Shown: one piece after another, positions 20,815 to 29,060 of the stretch
Numbering within the stretch: position 1 is the first letter of the stretch
Layout of the letters: every line of letters begins with the position of its first letter
Source: Mesorhizobium sp. YM1C-6-2
GTDB taxonomy: Bacteria; Pseudomonadota; Alphaproteobacteria; Rhizobiales; Rhizobiaceae
DNA length: 64,000 nucleotides
Direction: 5' to 3'
Assembly (NCBI RefSeq): GCF_003666685.1
Contig: NZ_RCIZ01000006.1
Location: forward strand, 62,001-126,000
Program-made: the position numbers and the translations under genes
Notes under the pieces: generated by a model
Seen by the model: only the letters and a program-made list of their open reading frames with translations
Databases searched by the model: none
What the model was told of the DNA's origin: nothing

Positions 20815-21125
20815 CCTGGATTTCCGTCGCCGCCCTCTATTTCGTCCTCTGGTGGCTGGTGCTGTTCGCTGCCTTGCCTTTCGGGCTGAGGACGCAGGAC
20901 GAGGATGGCGAGGTCACGCTGGGCACCGTATCGAGCGCCCCGAAAGGCCCGCATGTGCTGCGCGCTTTCGTGCGCACCACCATCATCTCGGCGCTCATTC
21001 TCGGAGCGTTCTATCTGGTGACCAGGGGGTTCGGCTTCGGCATCGACGATATTCCGATGATCATCCCGGACTTCAAAAATGAAGTTACGTCGTCGACTTG
21101 GCAGGGTTTGCCGGTAAACTGCTGA
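20811..21125 (+). CDS. DUF1467 family membrane protein
   Basis: This 104-residue protein has two hydrophobic segments: VAALYFVLWWLVLFAALPFG (about residues 6-25) and a second at about 57-70 (ISALILGAFYLVT). LRTQDEDGEVTLGTVSSAP between them is typical of the DUF1467 family, which is widespread next to mce in alphaproteobacteria and of unknown function. It overlaps mce by 4 nt. The last dozen codons (TSSTWQGLPVNC) extend past the usual end and may reflect loss of an earlier stop. Confidence 0.9.
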   Translation: MTWISVAALYFVLWWLVLFAALPFGLRTQDEDGEVTLGTVSSAPKGPHVLRAFVRTTIISALILGAFYLVTRGFGFGIDDIPMIIPDFKNEVTSSTWQGLPVNC

Positions 21126-21130
21126 TTGCA

Positions 21131-21282
21131 CAAAAAAAATGCAAGGCACAAGGCCTTGCAATTAAACGCGTCCGATCCGTTTCCGGTGTCCGGCGGCAGC
21201 GAGTTACCGCGCCTAGATCGCATCCTCCCAAGACTTTGACCGCGTAGGGAGAGCGAATTTTGTTTCGCCCTCTCGGTTATGC
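21131..21282 (-). ncRNA. Probable leftward trans-acting sRNA (alpha-r9-like) upstream of proS
   Basis: Read on the minus strand, a promoter-like pair (GTGACA at 21317-21312, 17-nt spacer, CTAGTG at 21294-21289) is followed by about 150 nt without a credible ORF. The stretch ends in a strong stem-loop and eight T residues at about 21132. No leftward gene lies between here and proS that would need this terminator. From memory, the rhizobial alpha-r9 (Smr9C-type) sRNA is about 150 nt and lies beside proS. The family assignment needs a covariance search; the existence of a short transcript is the better-supported part. Confidence 0.6.
21132..21160 (-). terminator. Rho-independent terminator, leftward
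   Basis: The arms ccttgca (21154-21160) and tgcaagg (21140-21146), on the plus strand, form a 7-bp perfect stem with a 7-nt loop. On the minus strand it is followed directly by eight T residues. On the plus strand the hairpin is preceded, not followed, by the homopolymer, so it terminates leftward transcription. It lies just past the end of the DUF1467 gene. Confidence 0.8.
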
Positions 21283-21532
21283 GGGGCACACTAGACCAAG
21301 CCCGGACAAATTGTCACGCAGAATTTTGCGTTTGAAGCGTTGCAGATGTGCTGCATTGCACAATCGACCGGCAGCCCGTGCCCGGGAAACGGACACGGCA
21401 AAAAATCCGTCCACGACGCGACCATGCCTGCGGGTTTCCATTCCGTCATGAAATGGCTATGAAGCGCGTACATGCGTTTCGCATGGCCTGCCGATTCCGG
21501 CACAATCTTCATAGCCTTTTCACGGAAGCACA
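21283..21532 (+). other. Upstream region of proS
   Basis: These 250 bp hold the minus-strand sRNA promoter at their left end and presumably the proS promoter. A possible stem is cccgtgcccgggaaacggacacgg near 21376-21399. I saw no ORF with a good ribosome site and no recognisable riboswitch. Confidence 0.4.
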
Positions 21533-22873
21533 ATGCGGCTGTCGCGCTATTTCCTGCCCATCCTAAAAGAGAATCCGCGCGAAGCCGAAATCGTCTCGCA
21601 CCGCCTGATGCTCCGCGCCGGAATGATCCGGCAGCAGGGGCAGGGATCGTTCACGATGCTGCCGCTCGGCAAGCGCGTGCTCGACAAGGTCTGCCAGATC
21701 ATCCGCGAGGAGCAGAACCGCGCCGGCGCGCTCGAAATCCTCATGCCGACCATCCAGTCGGCCGAGCTCTGGCGCGAGAGCGGCCGCTACGACGACTACG
21801 GCAAGGAAATGCTGCGTATCAAGGACCGTCAGGACCGCGACCTGCTCTACGGCCCGACCAACGAGGAGATGGTGACGGAGATCTTCCGCTCCTACATCAA
21901 ATCCTACAAGGATCTGCCGCTCAACCTCTACCACATCCAGTGGAAATTCCGCGACGAGGTGCGTCCCCGCTTCGGCGTGATGCGCGGGCGCGAGTTCCTG
22001 ATGAAGGACGCCTATTCCTTCGACCTCGACTATGAGGGCGCCAAGGCCGCCTACAACCGGATGTTCGTCTCCTACCTCAGGACCTTCACCCGCATGGGCC
22101 TGCAGGCGATCCCGATGCGCGCCGACACCGGCCCGATCGGCGGCGATCTCAGCCATGAGTTCATCATCCTGGCGGAGACCGGCGAGAGCCAGGTCTACTG
22201 CGCGCGCGACTATCTCTCGCTCGAAGTGCCCGGCGAAGGCGTGAACTACCGCGACGACGCCGAGATCGGCGGCATCGTGAAGGCCTGGACCACGCCCTAC
22301 GCCGCGACCGACGAAATGCACGACGAGGCGGCCTGGGAGAAGATCCCCGAAGGCGACCGCCTGTCGGCGCGCGGCATCGAGGTCGGCCACATCTTCCACT
22401 TCGGCGAGAAATATTCGAAGCCGATGAACGCCAAGGTGCAGGGACCCGACGGCAAGGAGCATTTCGTCTCGGGCGGCTCCTACGGCATCGGCCCGACCCG
22501 CCTCATCGCGGCGATCATCGAGGCCAGCCACGACGAAGCCGGCATCATCTGGCCCGAAAGCGTCGCGCCGTTCGACGTCGTCATCATCAACATGAAGGCC
22601 GGCGACGCCGATTGCGACCGGCTGTGCGAGCAGCTTTATGCGGCGCATCAGGCTGCGGGCCTCGACGTGCTCTACGACGACACCGACCAGCGCGCCGGCG
22701 GCAAGTTCGCCACCGCCGACCTGATCGGCGTGCCGTGGCAGGTGATCGTCGGCCCGCGCGGCGTCGCTGCCGGCGAGGTCGAGGTCAAGCGCCGCTCCAC
22801 CGGCGAGCGCGACACCAAGAAGGTGGAAGCCCTTCTGGCATCGCTCGCGCCCAAGGTCGGATCCGGGGCATGA
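21533..22873 (+). CDS. proS: Prolyl-tRNA synthetase, short alphaproteobacterial type
   Basis: This class II synthetase of 446 residues charges tRNA-Pro. Motif 2 ([20 protein letters not shown]) and motif 3 ([17 protein letters not shown]) are present. The protein lacks the roughly 180-residue editing insertion found in E. coli ProRS between motifs 2 and 3, as is usual in this clade, where stand-alone editing proteins take over. Its stop overlaps the lolC start. Confidence 0.96.
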   Translation: MRLSRYFLPILKENPREAEIVSHRLMLRAGMIRQQGQGSFTMLPLGKRVLDKVCQIIREEQNRAGALEILMPTIQSAELWRESGRYDDYGKEMLRIKDRQDRDLLYGPTNEEMVTEIFRSYIKSYKDLPLNLYHIQWKFRDEVRPRFGVMRGREFLMKDAYSFDLDYEGAKAAYNRMFVSYLRTFTRMGLQAIPMRADTGPIGGDLSHEFIILAETGESQVYCARDYLSLEVPGEGVNYRDDAEIGGIVKAWTTPYAATDEMHDEAAWEKIPEGDRLSARGIEVGHIFHFGEKYSKPMNAKVQGPDGKEHFVSGGSYGIGPTRLIAAIIEASHDEAGIIWPESVAPFDVVIINMKAGDADCDRLCEQLYAAHQAAGLDVLYDDTDQRAGGKFATADLIGVPWQVIVGPRGVAAGEVEVKRRSTGERDTKKVEALLASLAPKVGSGA

Positions 22874-24174
22874 ACGCACGCGCCGCCGCAACTGCAGCAG
22901 CGCCGCCCCGGCCAGCAGGCGCGGGGCCCTTCTCGGCCTTCGAACGGCTCGTCGCATGGCGATATTTGCGCTCCCGGCGCAAGGAGACGGTCATCTCCGT
23001 CATCGCCTCGATCTCCTTCCTCGGCATCATGCTCGGCGTCGCCACCCTCATCGTCGTCATGGCGGTGATGAACGGTTTTCGCGCCGAACTTCTCGTCCGC
23101 ATCCTCGGCATCAACGGCCACCTCGTCGTGCAGCCGATCGACATGCCGCTCGAGGATTACGAGGCGGTCGCCCAGCGCATCAACGGCGTCGCCGGGGTCA
23201 AATACGCCATTCCGCTCATCGACGGGCAGGTGCTGGCTTCGGGGACGGTCGGGGCAGGGGCCGGCGCACTGGTGCGCGGCATCAGCGGCGAGAACCTCGG
23301 CAAGCTGACCGTCGTCTCCAGCAACATCAAGCATGGCTCGCTGGTCGGCTTCGACCAGTCCGAGGGCGTCGCCATCGGCCAGCGCATGGCCAACAATCTC
23401 GGCCTCGTGCTCGGCGACATGATCACGCTGGTCTCGCCGGACGGCGACATCACGCCGATGGGAACCACGCCGCGCGTGAAGGCCTATCCGGTCGTCGCCA
23501 TCTTCGAGGTCGGCATGTCGGAGTTCGATTCCTCCGTCATCTTCATGCCTTTCGGGGAAGCGCAGCTCTATTTCAACATGGAGGGCCGCGCGCAGACGAT
23601 CGAGGTCTTCGTCGACAATCCCGACGATGTCGATTCGCTGCGCCAGCTCGTCGAGATCGCCGCCGCGCGGCAGGTCTTCATCTCCGACTGGCGCCAGCGC
23701 AACGAGACCTTCTTCTCCGCGCTGCAGGTCGAGCGCAACGTGATGTTCATGATCCTGACGCTGATCGTGCTCGTCGCGGCGCTCAACATCATCTCCGGCC
23801 TGATCATGCTGGTGAAGGACAAGGGGCACGACATCGCCATCCTGCGCACCATGGGCGCGACGCGTGGCGCAATCATGCGCATCTTCCTGATGACGGGTGC
23901 CGCGATCGGCGTCACCGGCACCATCGCCGGCGTCGTCCTCGGCGTGCTGCTCTGCCTCAACGTCGAGCGCATCCGCGAGTTCTTCTCCTGGCTCTCGGGC
24001 ACGGTGCTTTTCAATCCTGAGCTCTATTTCCTGAGCCAACTGCCGGCCAAGATGGATGTCAGCGAGACCATCTCCGTCGTCTTGATGGCGATCATCCTCT
24101 CCTTCCTCGCCACGCTGTTCCCGGCCTGGCGCGCGGCCAACCTCGATCCTGTCGAAGCGCTGAGGTACGAGTGA
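22870..24174 (+). CDS. lolC: Lipoprotein-releasing ABC transporter permease (LolC/E family)
   Basis: This 434-residue inner-membrane protein works with LolD to extract outer-membrane lipoproteins. It has a first helix near residues 36-60 ([20 protein letters not shown]), a large periplasmic domain, and three C-terminal helices of the FtsX type. The coupling region [20 protein letters not shown] is clear. Alphaproteobacteria usually have a single permease that serves as both LolC and LolE. The ATG at 22870 overlaps the proS stop, and the frame upstream is proS shadow. Confidence 0.94.
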   Translation: MNARAAATAAAPPRPAGAGPFSAFERLVAWRYLRSRRKETVISVIASISFLGIMLGVATLIVVMAVMNGFRAELLVRILGINGHLVVQPIDMPLEDYEAVAQRINGVAGVKYAIPLIDGQVLASGTVGAGAGALVRGISGENLGKLTVVSSNIKHGSLVGFDQSEGVAIGQRMANNLGLVLGDMITLVSPDGDITPMGTTPRVKAYPVVAIFEVGMSEFDSSVIFMPFGEAQLYFNMEGRAQTIEVFVDNPDDVDSLRQLVEIAAARQVFISDWRQRNETFFSALQVERNVMFMILTLIVLVAALNIISGLIMLVKDKGHDIAILRTMGATRGAIMRIFLMTGAAIGVTGTIAGVVLGVLLCLNVERIREFFSWLSGTVLFNPELYFLSQLPAKMDVSETISVVLMAIILSFLATLFPAWRAANLDPVEALRYE

Positions 24175-24851
24175 GCGCGCCAGTCATCGAGTTGAAGAGC
24201 GTCGAACGCCACTACGTGCAGGGGCCGCGCAAGCTGACCATCCTGAACGGGGCGGATTTTTCGCTGGTGCCCGGCGAGATGGTGGCGCTGGTCGCGCCTT
24301 CGGGCGCCGGCAAGTCGACGCTGCTCCATACTGCCGGGTTGCTCGAACGGCCGGACGCCGGCGACGTCATCCTTGCCGGCCGCGCCTGCGGGCGGCTCTC
24401 GGACGACGAGCGAACCGCGATCCGCCGCAACGACATCGGCTTCGTCTACCAGTTCCATCATCTGCTGCCCGAGTTCTCGGCGCTCGAGAACATCATGATG
24501 CCGCAGATCATCAAGGGTTTGCCGCGCGAGGAAGCAGCCAAGCGCGCCGAGCAGCTCCTCGACTACATGCAGATCGGCAAGCGCGCGCACCACCGCCCGG
24601 CGGAACTCTCCGGCGGCGAGCAGCAGCGCGTGGCGATCGCCCGCGCCGTCGCCAACGCGCCGCTCGTCCTGCTTGCCGACGAGCCGACCGGCAACCTCGA
24701 CCCGCACACGGCTTCCTACGTGTTCGACGCGCTGGCCGCCCTCGTGAAGCAGTCCGGGCTGGCGGCGCTGATCGCTACTCACAACCACGAGCTCGCCGGT
24801 CGCATGGACCGCCGCGTCACCTTGTCGGAAGGCAAGGTCGTACCGCTCTGA
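24171..24851 (+). CDS. lolD: Lipoprotein-releasing ABC transporter ATP-binding protein
   Basis: This 226-residue ATPase starts with GTG overlapping the lolC stop. Walker A is APSGAGKST, the signature is [14 protein letters not shown], Walker B is [13 protein letters not shown], and the switch histidine lies in [10 protein letters not shown]. It energises lipoprotein release by LolC. In many rhizobia dnaE follows; here dnaE is not in the window. Confidence 0.95.
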   Translation: MSAPVIELKSVERHYVQGPRKLTILNGADFSLVPGEMVALVAPSGAGKSTLLHTAGLLERPDAGDVILAGRACGRLSDDERTAIRRNDIGFVYQFHHLLPEFSALENIMMPQIIKGLPREEAAKRAEQLLDYMQIGKRAHHRPAELSGGEQQRVAIARAVANAPLVLLADEPTGNLDPHTASYVFDALAALVKQSGLAALIATHNHELAGRMDRRVTLSEGKVVPL

Positions 24852-24859
24852 CTCTGCTG

Positions 24860-24980
24860 CATCCTCGGCCTGTCCCGAGGATCTACTGCGGGCGAACCGT
24901 TACGATCGGCATCGATGCCCTGGGGACGTTACACTCAGGATCTGCGGGCTTGGCAGATCCTCGGGACAAGCCCGAGGATG
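24860..24980. repeat. Inverted-repeat intergenic element downstream of lolD
   Basis: The left arm (catcctcggcctgtcccgag at 24860-24879, continuing gatctactgc) is nearly the reverse complement of the right arm (gcagatcctcgggacaag, 24953-24970, continuing cccgaggatg to 24980). The arms are about 28 bp and flank about 63 bp. Each arm is also partly self-complementary (cctcgg...ccgagg). This is a dispersed palindromic element type in rhizobial genomes, recalled rather than searched. The remaining bases up to 25129 show no gene. Confidence 0.75.
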
Positions 24981-25129
24981 ACGGCGGAACGGGCTTCCTC
25001 CCCGACCTCTTGTCCCTCGCGTAGCCCCATCTGGCCCTCGGCGCGTTAACCTCTCCAGACCACCCGTAACCTTCGCTTAACCCTCCCGGCCATGCGTGTC
25101 AGGAGGCTTCGCCGCCATGCTTGCACTTC

Positions 25130-25144
25130 GAACAAAAATAGAAC
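25130..25144 (+). promoter_or_regulatory. Candidate LexA (SOS) box
   Basis: The sequence gaac-aaaaata-gaac is an exact direct repeat GAAC-N7-GAAC followed by AAA. It equals the reverse complement of the alphaproteobacterial SOS box GTTC-N7-GTTC. It sits 33 nt upstream of the 28-codon gene at 25178, within the expected promoter region. Confidence 0.75.
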
Positions 25145-25177
25145 AAAGTACAAACACTTCGAAAACAGGAGGCAGTT

Positions 25178-25264
25178 ATGGCCGATATATTCCAGGACGT
25201 CGTTTCGCTGGTTTGCATGAGCACCTTCCTCGTCGCCACGGCGATGTGGATCGGCGCGCTCTGA
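25178..25264 (+). CDS. 28-residue single-helix membrane peptide, probably SOS-induced
   Basis: ATG at 25178 is preceded 5 nt upstream by a perfect AGGAGG and, further upstream, by a GAAC-N7-GAAC LexA-type box. The product is short and mostly hydrophobic from residue 8 (VVSLVCMSTFLVATAMWIGA), with two acidic residues at the N terminus, consistent with one membrane helix. Size, topology and control recall SidA of Caulobacter, a 29-residue SOS-induced division inhibitor that acts on the divisome in the membrane. No sequence homology to SidA is claimed. It lies alone between lolD and the convergent ggt gene. Confidence 0.7.
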   Translation: MADIFQDVVSLVCMSTFLVATAMWIGAL

Positions 25265-25462
25265 GGTTCTTCTCCGCTTTCACGTGATTTTCCCTTCATC
25301 CGAATTCGGTCGTCCGGAGCGTCCGGCCTTTCTTGTCCGGGAGGCTTGGCTCCGCCGAAATCGGATGGTGAGCGCCTGTCCCGTCTCGTCCCGGGCCAGG
25401 CGCTCCTGAAACAGCGATACAGCCGGTATGTCGTGGGCCCGCGGGTTCGGCGGACCTCACTG

Positions 25463-27232
25463 TCAGTCGCCGAGGGCGACGCCCTCGCGGCGCGGATCGG
25501 CCCCGCCGGTGAGCCCGCCCGGCGTTATCGCGATGCCGTGCAGCCCTGAATTCAGGTCGCCGATCTTCGTCTCGAAGCCCAGCGCCTTGAGATCGTCGGC
25601 GAACTCCTCGGCCTTGGTGCCGACCTCCAGCTCATAGGTGCCGAAGCGGTTCAGCATATGCGGCATTGAGATCGCCGCCTGCATGTTGAGCTTCCAGTCG
25701 ATCAGCCCTATCAGCGTGGTCGCCACATAAGGGATGATGCTCGACCCGCCGGGCGAGCCCAGCGCATAGAGCGGCTTGCCGTCCTCCAGCACGATGGTCG
25801 GCGCCATCGAGGACCGCGGCCGCTTGCCGGGTTCGACGCGATTGGCCACGGCCGCGCCATCCTTCTCCGGCGCGAAGGAGAAATCGGTGAGCTGGTTGTT
25901 CAGGATGAAGCCGCCGGCCATCTGGCGCGAGCCGAAGGCGTTTTCCACCGAAGTGGTCATTGCAGCGACATTGCCCTTGGCGTCGACGATGCTGAAATGG
26001 CTGGTCGCCGGCATGTCGAACGCCTTGCCGTCGAGCCGCAGCTCGGCCCCATCCAGTCCAGCCTTGTCCCATGGGGGTTCGCCGGGCTTGACCTCGGCGT
26101 CCGGCAGGGCGGTCGGCCGGCGGATCAGCGCTGAACGCGCCTTGAGATAGTCCGCGTTCAGCAAACCCTTGGGGACGTTCACGAAATCGCTGTCGGCGAT
26201 GTAGCGTTCGCGGTCGGCGAAAGCGAGGCGGCTGGCGTCGCCGATGATGCGCCAGCTTTCCGGATCGTCCCGCCCAAGCGTAGCGAGGTCGAACGGCTCG
26301 ACCATGCCGAGGATCTGCCCGATCGTCAGCGCTCCGGAGGAGGGCGGTCCCATGCCGCACACCGACAGGCCCCGATAGGGTGCGCAGACGGCCGGCCGTT
26401 CCTTCACCTCGTAGGCCGCCAGATCCTTGAGATCGAGCTTGCCGGGATTGGTCGGGTGGCCGTTGACCGCCGCGACGATCCGGCCCGCCAGCGATCCCTT
26501 GTAGAAAGCGTCGGCGCCGCCTTCGGCAAGCGCGCGCAGGCTCTCGGCATATTCGGGGTTGCGCAGCATCGCGCCTGCCGCGCGGGGGGAACCGAGCGCG
26601 TCGAAGAAATACGCCCTCGTCTCCGGCTGCGTGTCGAGCCGGCCGATGTCCTCGGTGATCATCGTGTTGAGACGCGGCGAGATGGTGAAGCCGCTCTCGG
26701 CAAGCTCGATCGCCGGCTGCAGCAGTTGTGCCCAGTCCAGCTTGCCGTATTTCTTGTGCACCGTTTCGAGCAGGCGCGGCACGCCGGGCACGCCGACCGA
26801 GCGGCCGCCGATCACCGCGTCGAAGAAGTCGAGCGGCTTGCCGTTGGCGCCGAGGAAAAGCTCGGGCGTCGCGGCGGCAGGCGCCGTCTCGCGCCCGTCG
26901 AAGGTCGTCAGCGTCCCGCTTTCCGCGTCGTACCAGACCAGGAACGCGCCGCCGCCGATACCCGACGATTGCGGCTCGACCAGCCCGAGCACCATCTGCA
27001 CGGCCACCACGGCGTCGGCGGCGCTGCCGCCGGCGCGCAGCACGTCGAGCCCTGCCTGCGTGGCGATCGGATTGGCAGCCACCACCATCTGGCGCGCCGC
27101 ATGGACGGGCTGCTTCTCGGCGACCGCCGAGGGGGATTCCGGAGCCACCGTATCGGCGGCCTGCTGTGCGAAAGCCGGAAGCGCGAGCGCTCCGAAAAGC
27201 GCCAGGAAAGCGAACTTCCGCAAGGCTCCCAT
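25463..27232 (-). CDS. ggt: Gamma-glutamyltransferase
   Basis: This is a periplasmic N-terminal-nucleophile hydrolase that cleaves glutathione and other gamma-glutamyl compounds. The 589-residue precursor begins with a Sec signal (KFAFLALFGALALPAFAQ). The autocleavage and catalytic threonine lies in AAMTTSVENAFGSRQ near residue 410, and PRSSMAPTIV and LGSPGGSSIIP form the substrate pocket. The start at 27232 overlaps the lipB stop (ATGA on the minus strand). A longer frame upstream is lipB in another phase. Confidence 0.93.
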   Translation of the reverse strand: MGALRKFAFLALFGALALPAFAQQAADTVAPESPSAVAEKQPVHAARQMVVAANPIATQAGLDVLRAGGSAADAVVAVQMVLGLVEPQSSGIGGGAFLVWYDAESGTLTTFDGRETAPAAATPELFLGANGKPLDFFDAVIGGRSVGVPGVPRLLETVHKKYGKLDWAQLLQPAIELAESGFTISPRLNTMITEDIGRLDTQPETRAYFFDALGSPRAAGAMLRNPEYAESLRALAEGGADAFYKGSLAGRIVAAVNGHPTNPGKLDLKDLAAYEVKERPAVCAPYRGLSVCGMGPPSSGALTIGQILGMVEPFDLATLGRDDPESWRIIGDASRLAFADRERYIADSDFVNVPKGLLNADYLKARSALIRRPTALPDAEVKPGEPPWDKAGLDGAELRLDGKAFDMPATSHFSIVDAKGNVAAMTTSVENAFGSRQMAGGFILNNQLTDFSFAPEKDGAAVANRVEPGKRPRSSMAPTIVLEDGKPLYALGSPGGSSIIPYVATTLIGLIDWKLNMQAAISMPHMLNRFGTYELEVGTKAEEFADDLKALGFETKIGDLNSGLHGIAITPGGLTGGADPRREGVALGD

Positions 27233-27975
27233 CAACCCGCCTTTCTGGTCTCGTCCCTGTTCTCTTCGGCCGCGCCGAACACCTCCGCGAAGGCCGCCTT
27301 CAGCGCCAGGTCCAGGTCGGCCATGGTGACCGGCAGGCCGAGGTCGACGAGGCTTGTCACGCCATGATCTTGGACGCCGCAGGGCACTATGCCCGAAAAA
27401 TGCTGGAGGTCCGGCTCGACGTTGATCGCTATACCATGAAAACTCACCCAGCGCCGCAGCCTGATGCCGATCGCCGCGATCTTGTCCTCGGCCGGCGAGC
27501 CGTCGGGCATTGCCGGCCGGTCCGGCCTGACGACCCAGACGCCGACGCGGTCCTCGCGCCGCTCGCCCCTGACGTTGAAGCGGTCGAGCGTGCGGATGAT
27601 CCATTCCTCCAGCGCCGCCACGAAGGCGCGCACGTCCTCGCGCCGGCGCTTCAGGTCGAGCATCACATAGGCCACCCGCTGGCCAGGCCCGTGATAGGTG
27701 TATTCGCCGCCGCGGCCGGCCGAAAAGACCGGGAACCGGTCCGGCTCCACCAGATCCTCGCTCCTTGCGCTGGTGCCGGCGGTGTAGAGGGGAGGGTGCT
27801 CGACCAGCCACACCGTCTCCGGCGCGCTGCCTTCCCGGATGGCCGCGGCACGCGCCTCCATGAAGGCCAGCGCATCACCATATTGCGTCAGCCCCGGTTC
27901 GAGCCGCCATTCGACCGGCGCCGAACCCGGGGCAGGCTGGAAGGAAACGACGATCTGGCTGCGTTCAGGCATCAT
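27232..27975 (-). CDS. lipB: Octanoyltransferase (lipoate biosynthesis)
   Basis: LipB moves octanoate from acyl-carrier protein to lipoyl domains. The 247-residue sequence has [31 protein letters not shown] and [20 protein letters not shown] (catalytic lysine), and the active-site cysteine in [14 protein letters not shown]. Tandem ATG codons occur at 27975 and 27972, and either could serve. It is translationally coupled to ggt, an unexpected partner. Confidence 0.95.
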   Translation of the reverse strand: MMPERSQIVVSFQPAPGSAPVEWRLEPGLTQYGDALAFMEARAAAIREGSAPETVWLVEHPPLYTAGTSARSEDLVEPDRFPVFSAGRGGEYTYHGPGQRVAYVMLDLKRRREDVRAFVAALEEWIIRTLDRFNVRGERREDRVGVWVVRPDRPAMPDGSPAEDKIAAIGIRLRRWVSFHGIAINVEPDLQHFSGIVPCGVQDHGVTSLVDLGLPVTMADLDLALKAAFAEVFGAAEENRDETRKAG

Positions 27976-28121
27976 GCCTCCGGTGCTGCCGCATCATATG
28001 GCGACAAGCGCGGCCAAGGTCCAGAGCGTTACGCCATCGTGGCTGCCGCGGCCCTCGGTCGGTAAGGCTTCGGAGATTGTTTTCGGTCAGTATGGCCGCC
28101 TGACCTATCGAGTGTCTGCTC

Positions 28122-29000
28122 ATGCAACAGAGTGTCGTGCTCAGCATCGGCCTGCCCGTCGCCCTCGTCATCATCATGCTTGGGCTTGGGCTGTCGCTTC
28201 GCATCGAGGATTTCACCCGGTGCCTGTCCAGGCCGTGGCCGATCCTGGTGGGCCTGGTCTGCCAGATCGTGATTCTGCCGCTGTTCTGCCTGGCGCTGGT
28301 CTATGTGGCCGATCTGCCGCCGGCGATAAGCGTCGGCATGATGCTGCTCGCGGCGAGCCCGGGCGGAACCTCCGCCGCCATCTTCACCCATCTGGCGCGC
28401 GGCGATCTCGCGCTCAGCCTGATCCTCGCCGCGGCGACGTCCGTCATCGCGCTGCTCAGTCTGCCCGTGATCGTCAATTTCTCGATGGAGGCGTTCTACG
28501 GCGAGGCGAGCAAGGTCAGGCTGGATGTTCGCCAGGTCATGCAGATCTTCGTCGTCGCGATCATCCCGGCCCTGGTCGGAGTCCTGATCCGCAGCCGCTT
28601 TCCAGTGCTGGCCCAGCGTCTCGACCGTCCGGTCAAGGCGCTGGCGACCCTCTTCCTGGTCGCGGTCGTGCTGGCCGCGCTCATCGGCCAATGGCAGTTG
28701 CTGGTCGTGTGGGGGCCGACTGTCGGCACGGTGATGCTGGTGTTCAGCGTCGCCAGCCTGCTGGTCGGCTATTGCGTGCCGCTGCTGCTCGGCATCGAGC
28801 GGCGTCAGGCGATCGCGCTGTCGATGTCGATCGGCATCCACAACGCCGCGCTCGTCATCGCGCTGGCGATGAGCGAACACATGCTCGGCAATCCGGAGAT
28901 GGCGATACCGCCGGCCGCCTACGGCGTGATCGCCTATATCGTCGGTGGCGCGTTCGTCTGGCTGCTCAACCGGCGGACAGTCCTGCCATCCTCGGGGTAA
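28122..29000 (+). CDS. Bile acid:sodium symporter (BASS) family transporter
   Basis: This 292-residue protein has about nine hydrophobic segments. It carries the family sequences LAASPGGTSAAIFTHLARGD and SIGIHNAALVIALAMSE, which correspond to the two crossed-helix sodium/substrate regions. Bacterial BASS proteins take up organic anions such as pantoate, pyruvate-like acids or bile acids; the substrate here cannot be read. It diverges from lipB with 146 bp between and is followed by the convergent histidine kinase gene. Confidence 0.9.
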   Translation: MQQSVVLSIGLPVALVIIMLGLGLSLRIEDFTRCLSRPWPILVGLVCQIVILPLFCLALVYVADLPPAISVGMMLLAASPGGTSAAIFTHLARGDLALSLILAAATSVIALLSLPVIVNFSMEAFYGEASKVRLDVRQVMQIFVVAIIPALVGVLIRSRFPVLAQRLDRPVKALATLFLVAVVLAALIGQWQLLVVWGPTVGTVMLVFSVASLLVGYCVPLLLGIERRQAIALSMSIGIHNAALVIALAMSEHMLGNPEMAIPPAAYGVIAYIVGGAFVWLLNRRTVLPSSG

Positions 29001-29060
29001 TCCCCCGAATCCCGGCAATGGCGCAAATGCTGTCGATCCCCAATCCGGAGAGGGTCGCTG

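Noticed and set aside
21283-21532. T-box-like leader for proS
   Set aside because: T-boxes are essentially absent from Alphaproteobacteria, and no T-box bulge sequence or specifier loop was seen.
25370-25405. Stem gagcgcctg/caggcgctc as a terminator between the SOS peptide gene and ggt
   Set aside because: The 9-bp stem encloses 18 nt and no T-tract follows on either strand, so terminator function cannot be supported.
26456-27367. 303-codon plus-strand frame opposite ggt
   Set aside because: It is a shadow of the conserved gamma-glutamyltransferase, whose signal peptide and catalytic threonine lie on the minus strand.
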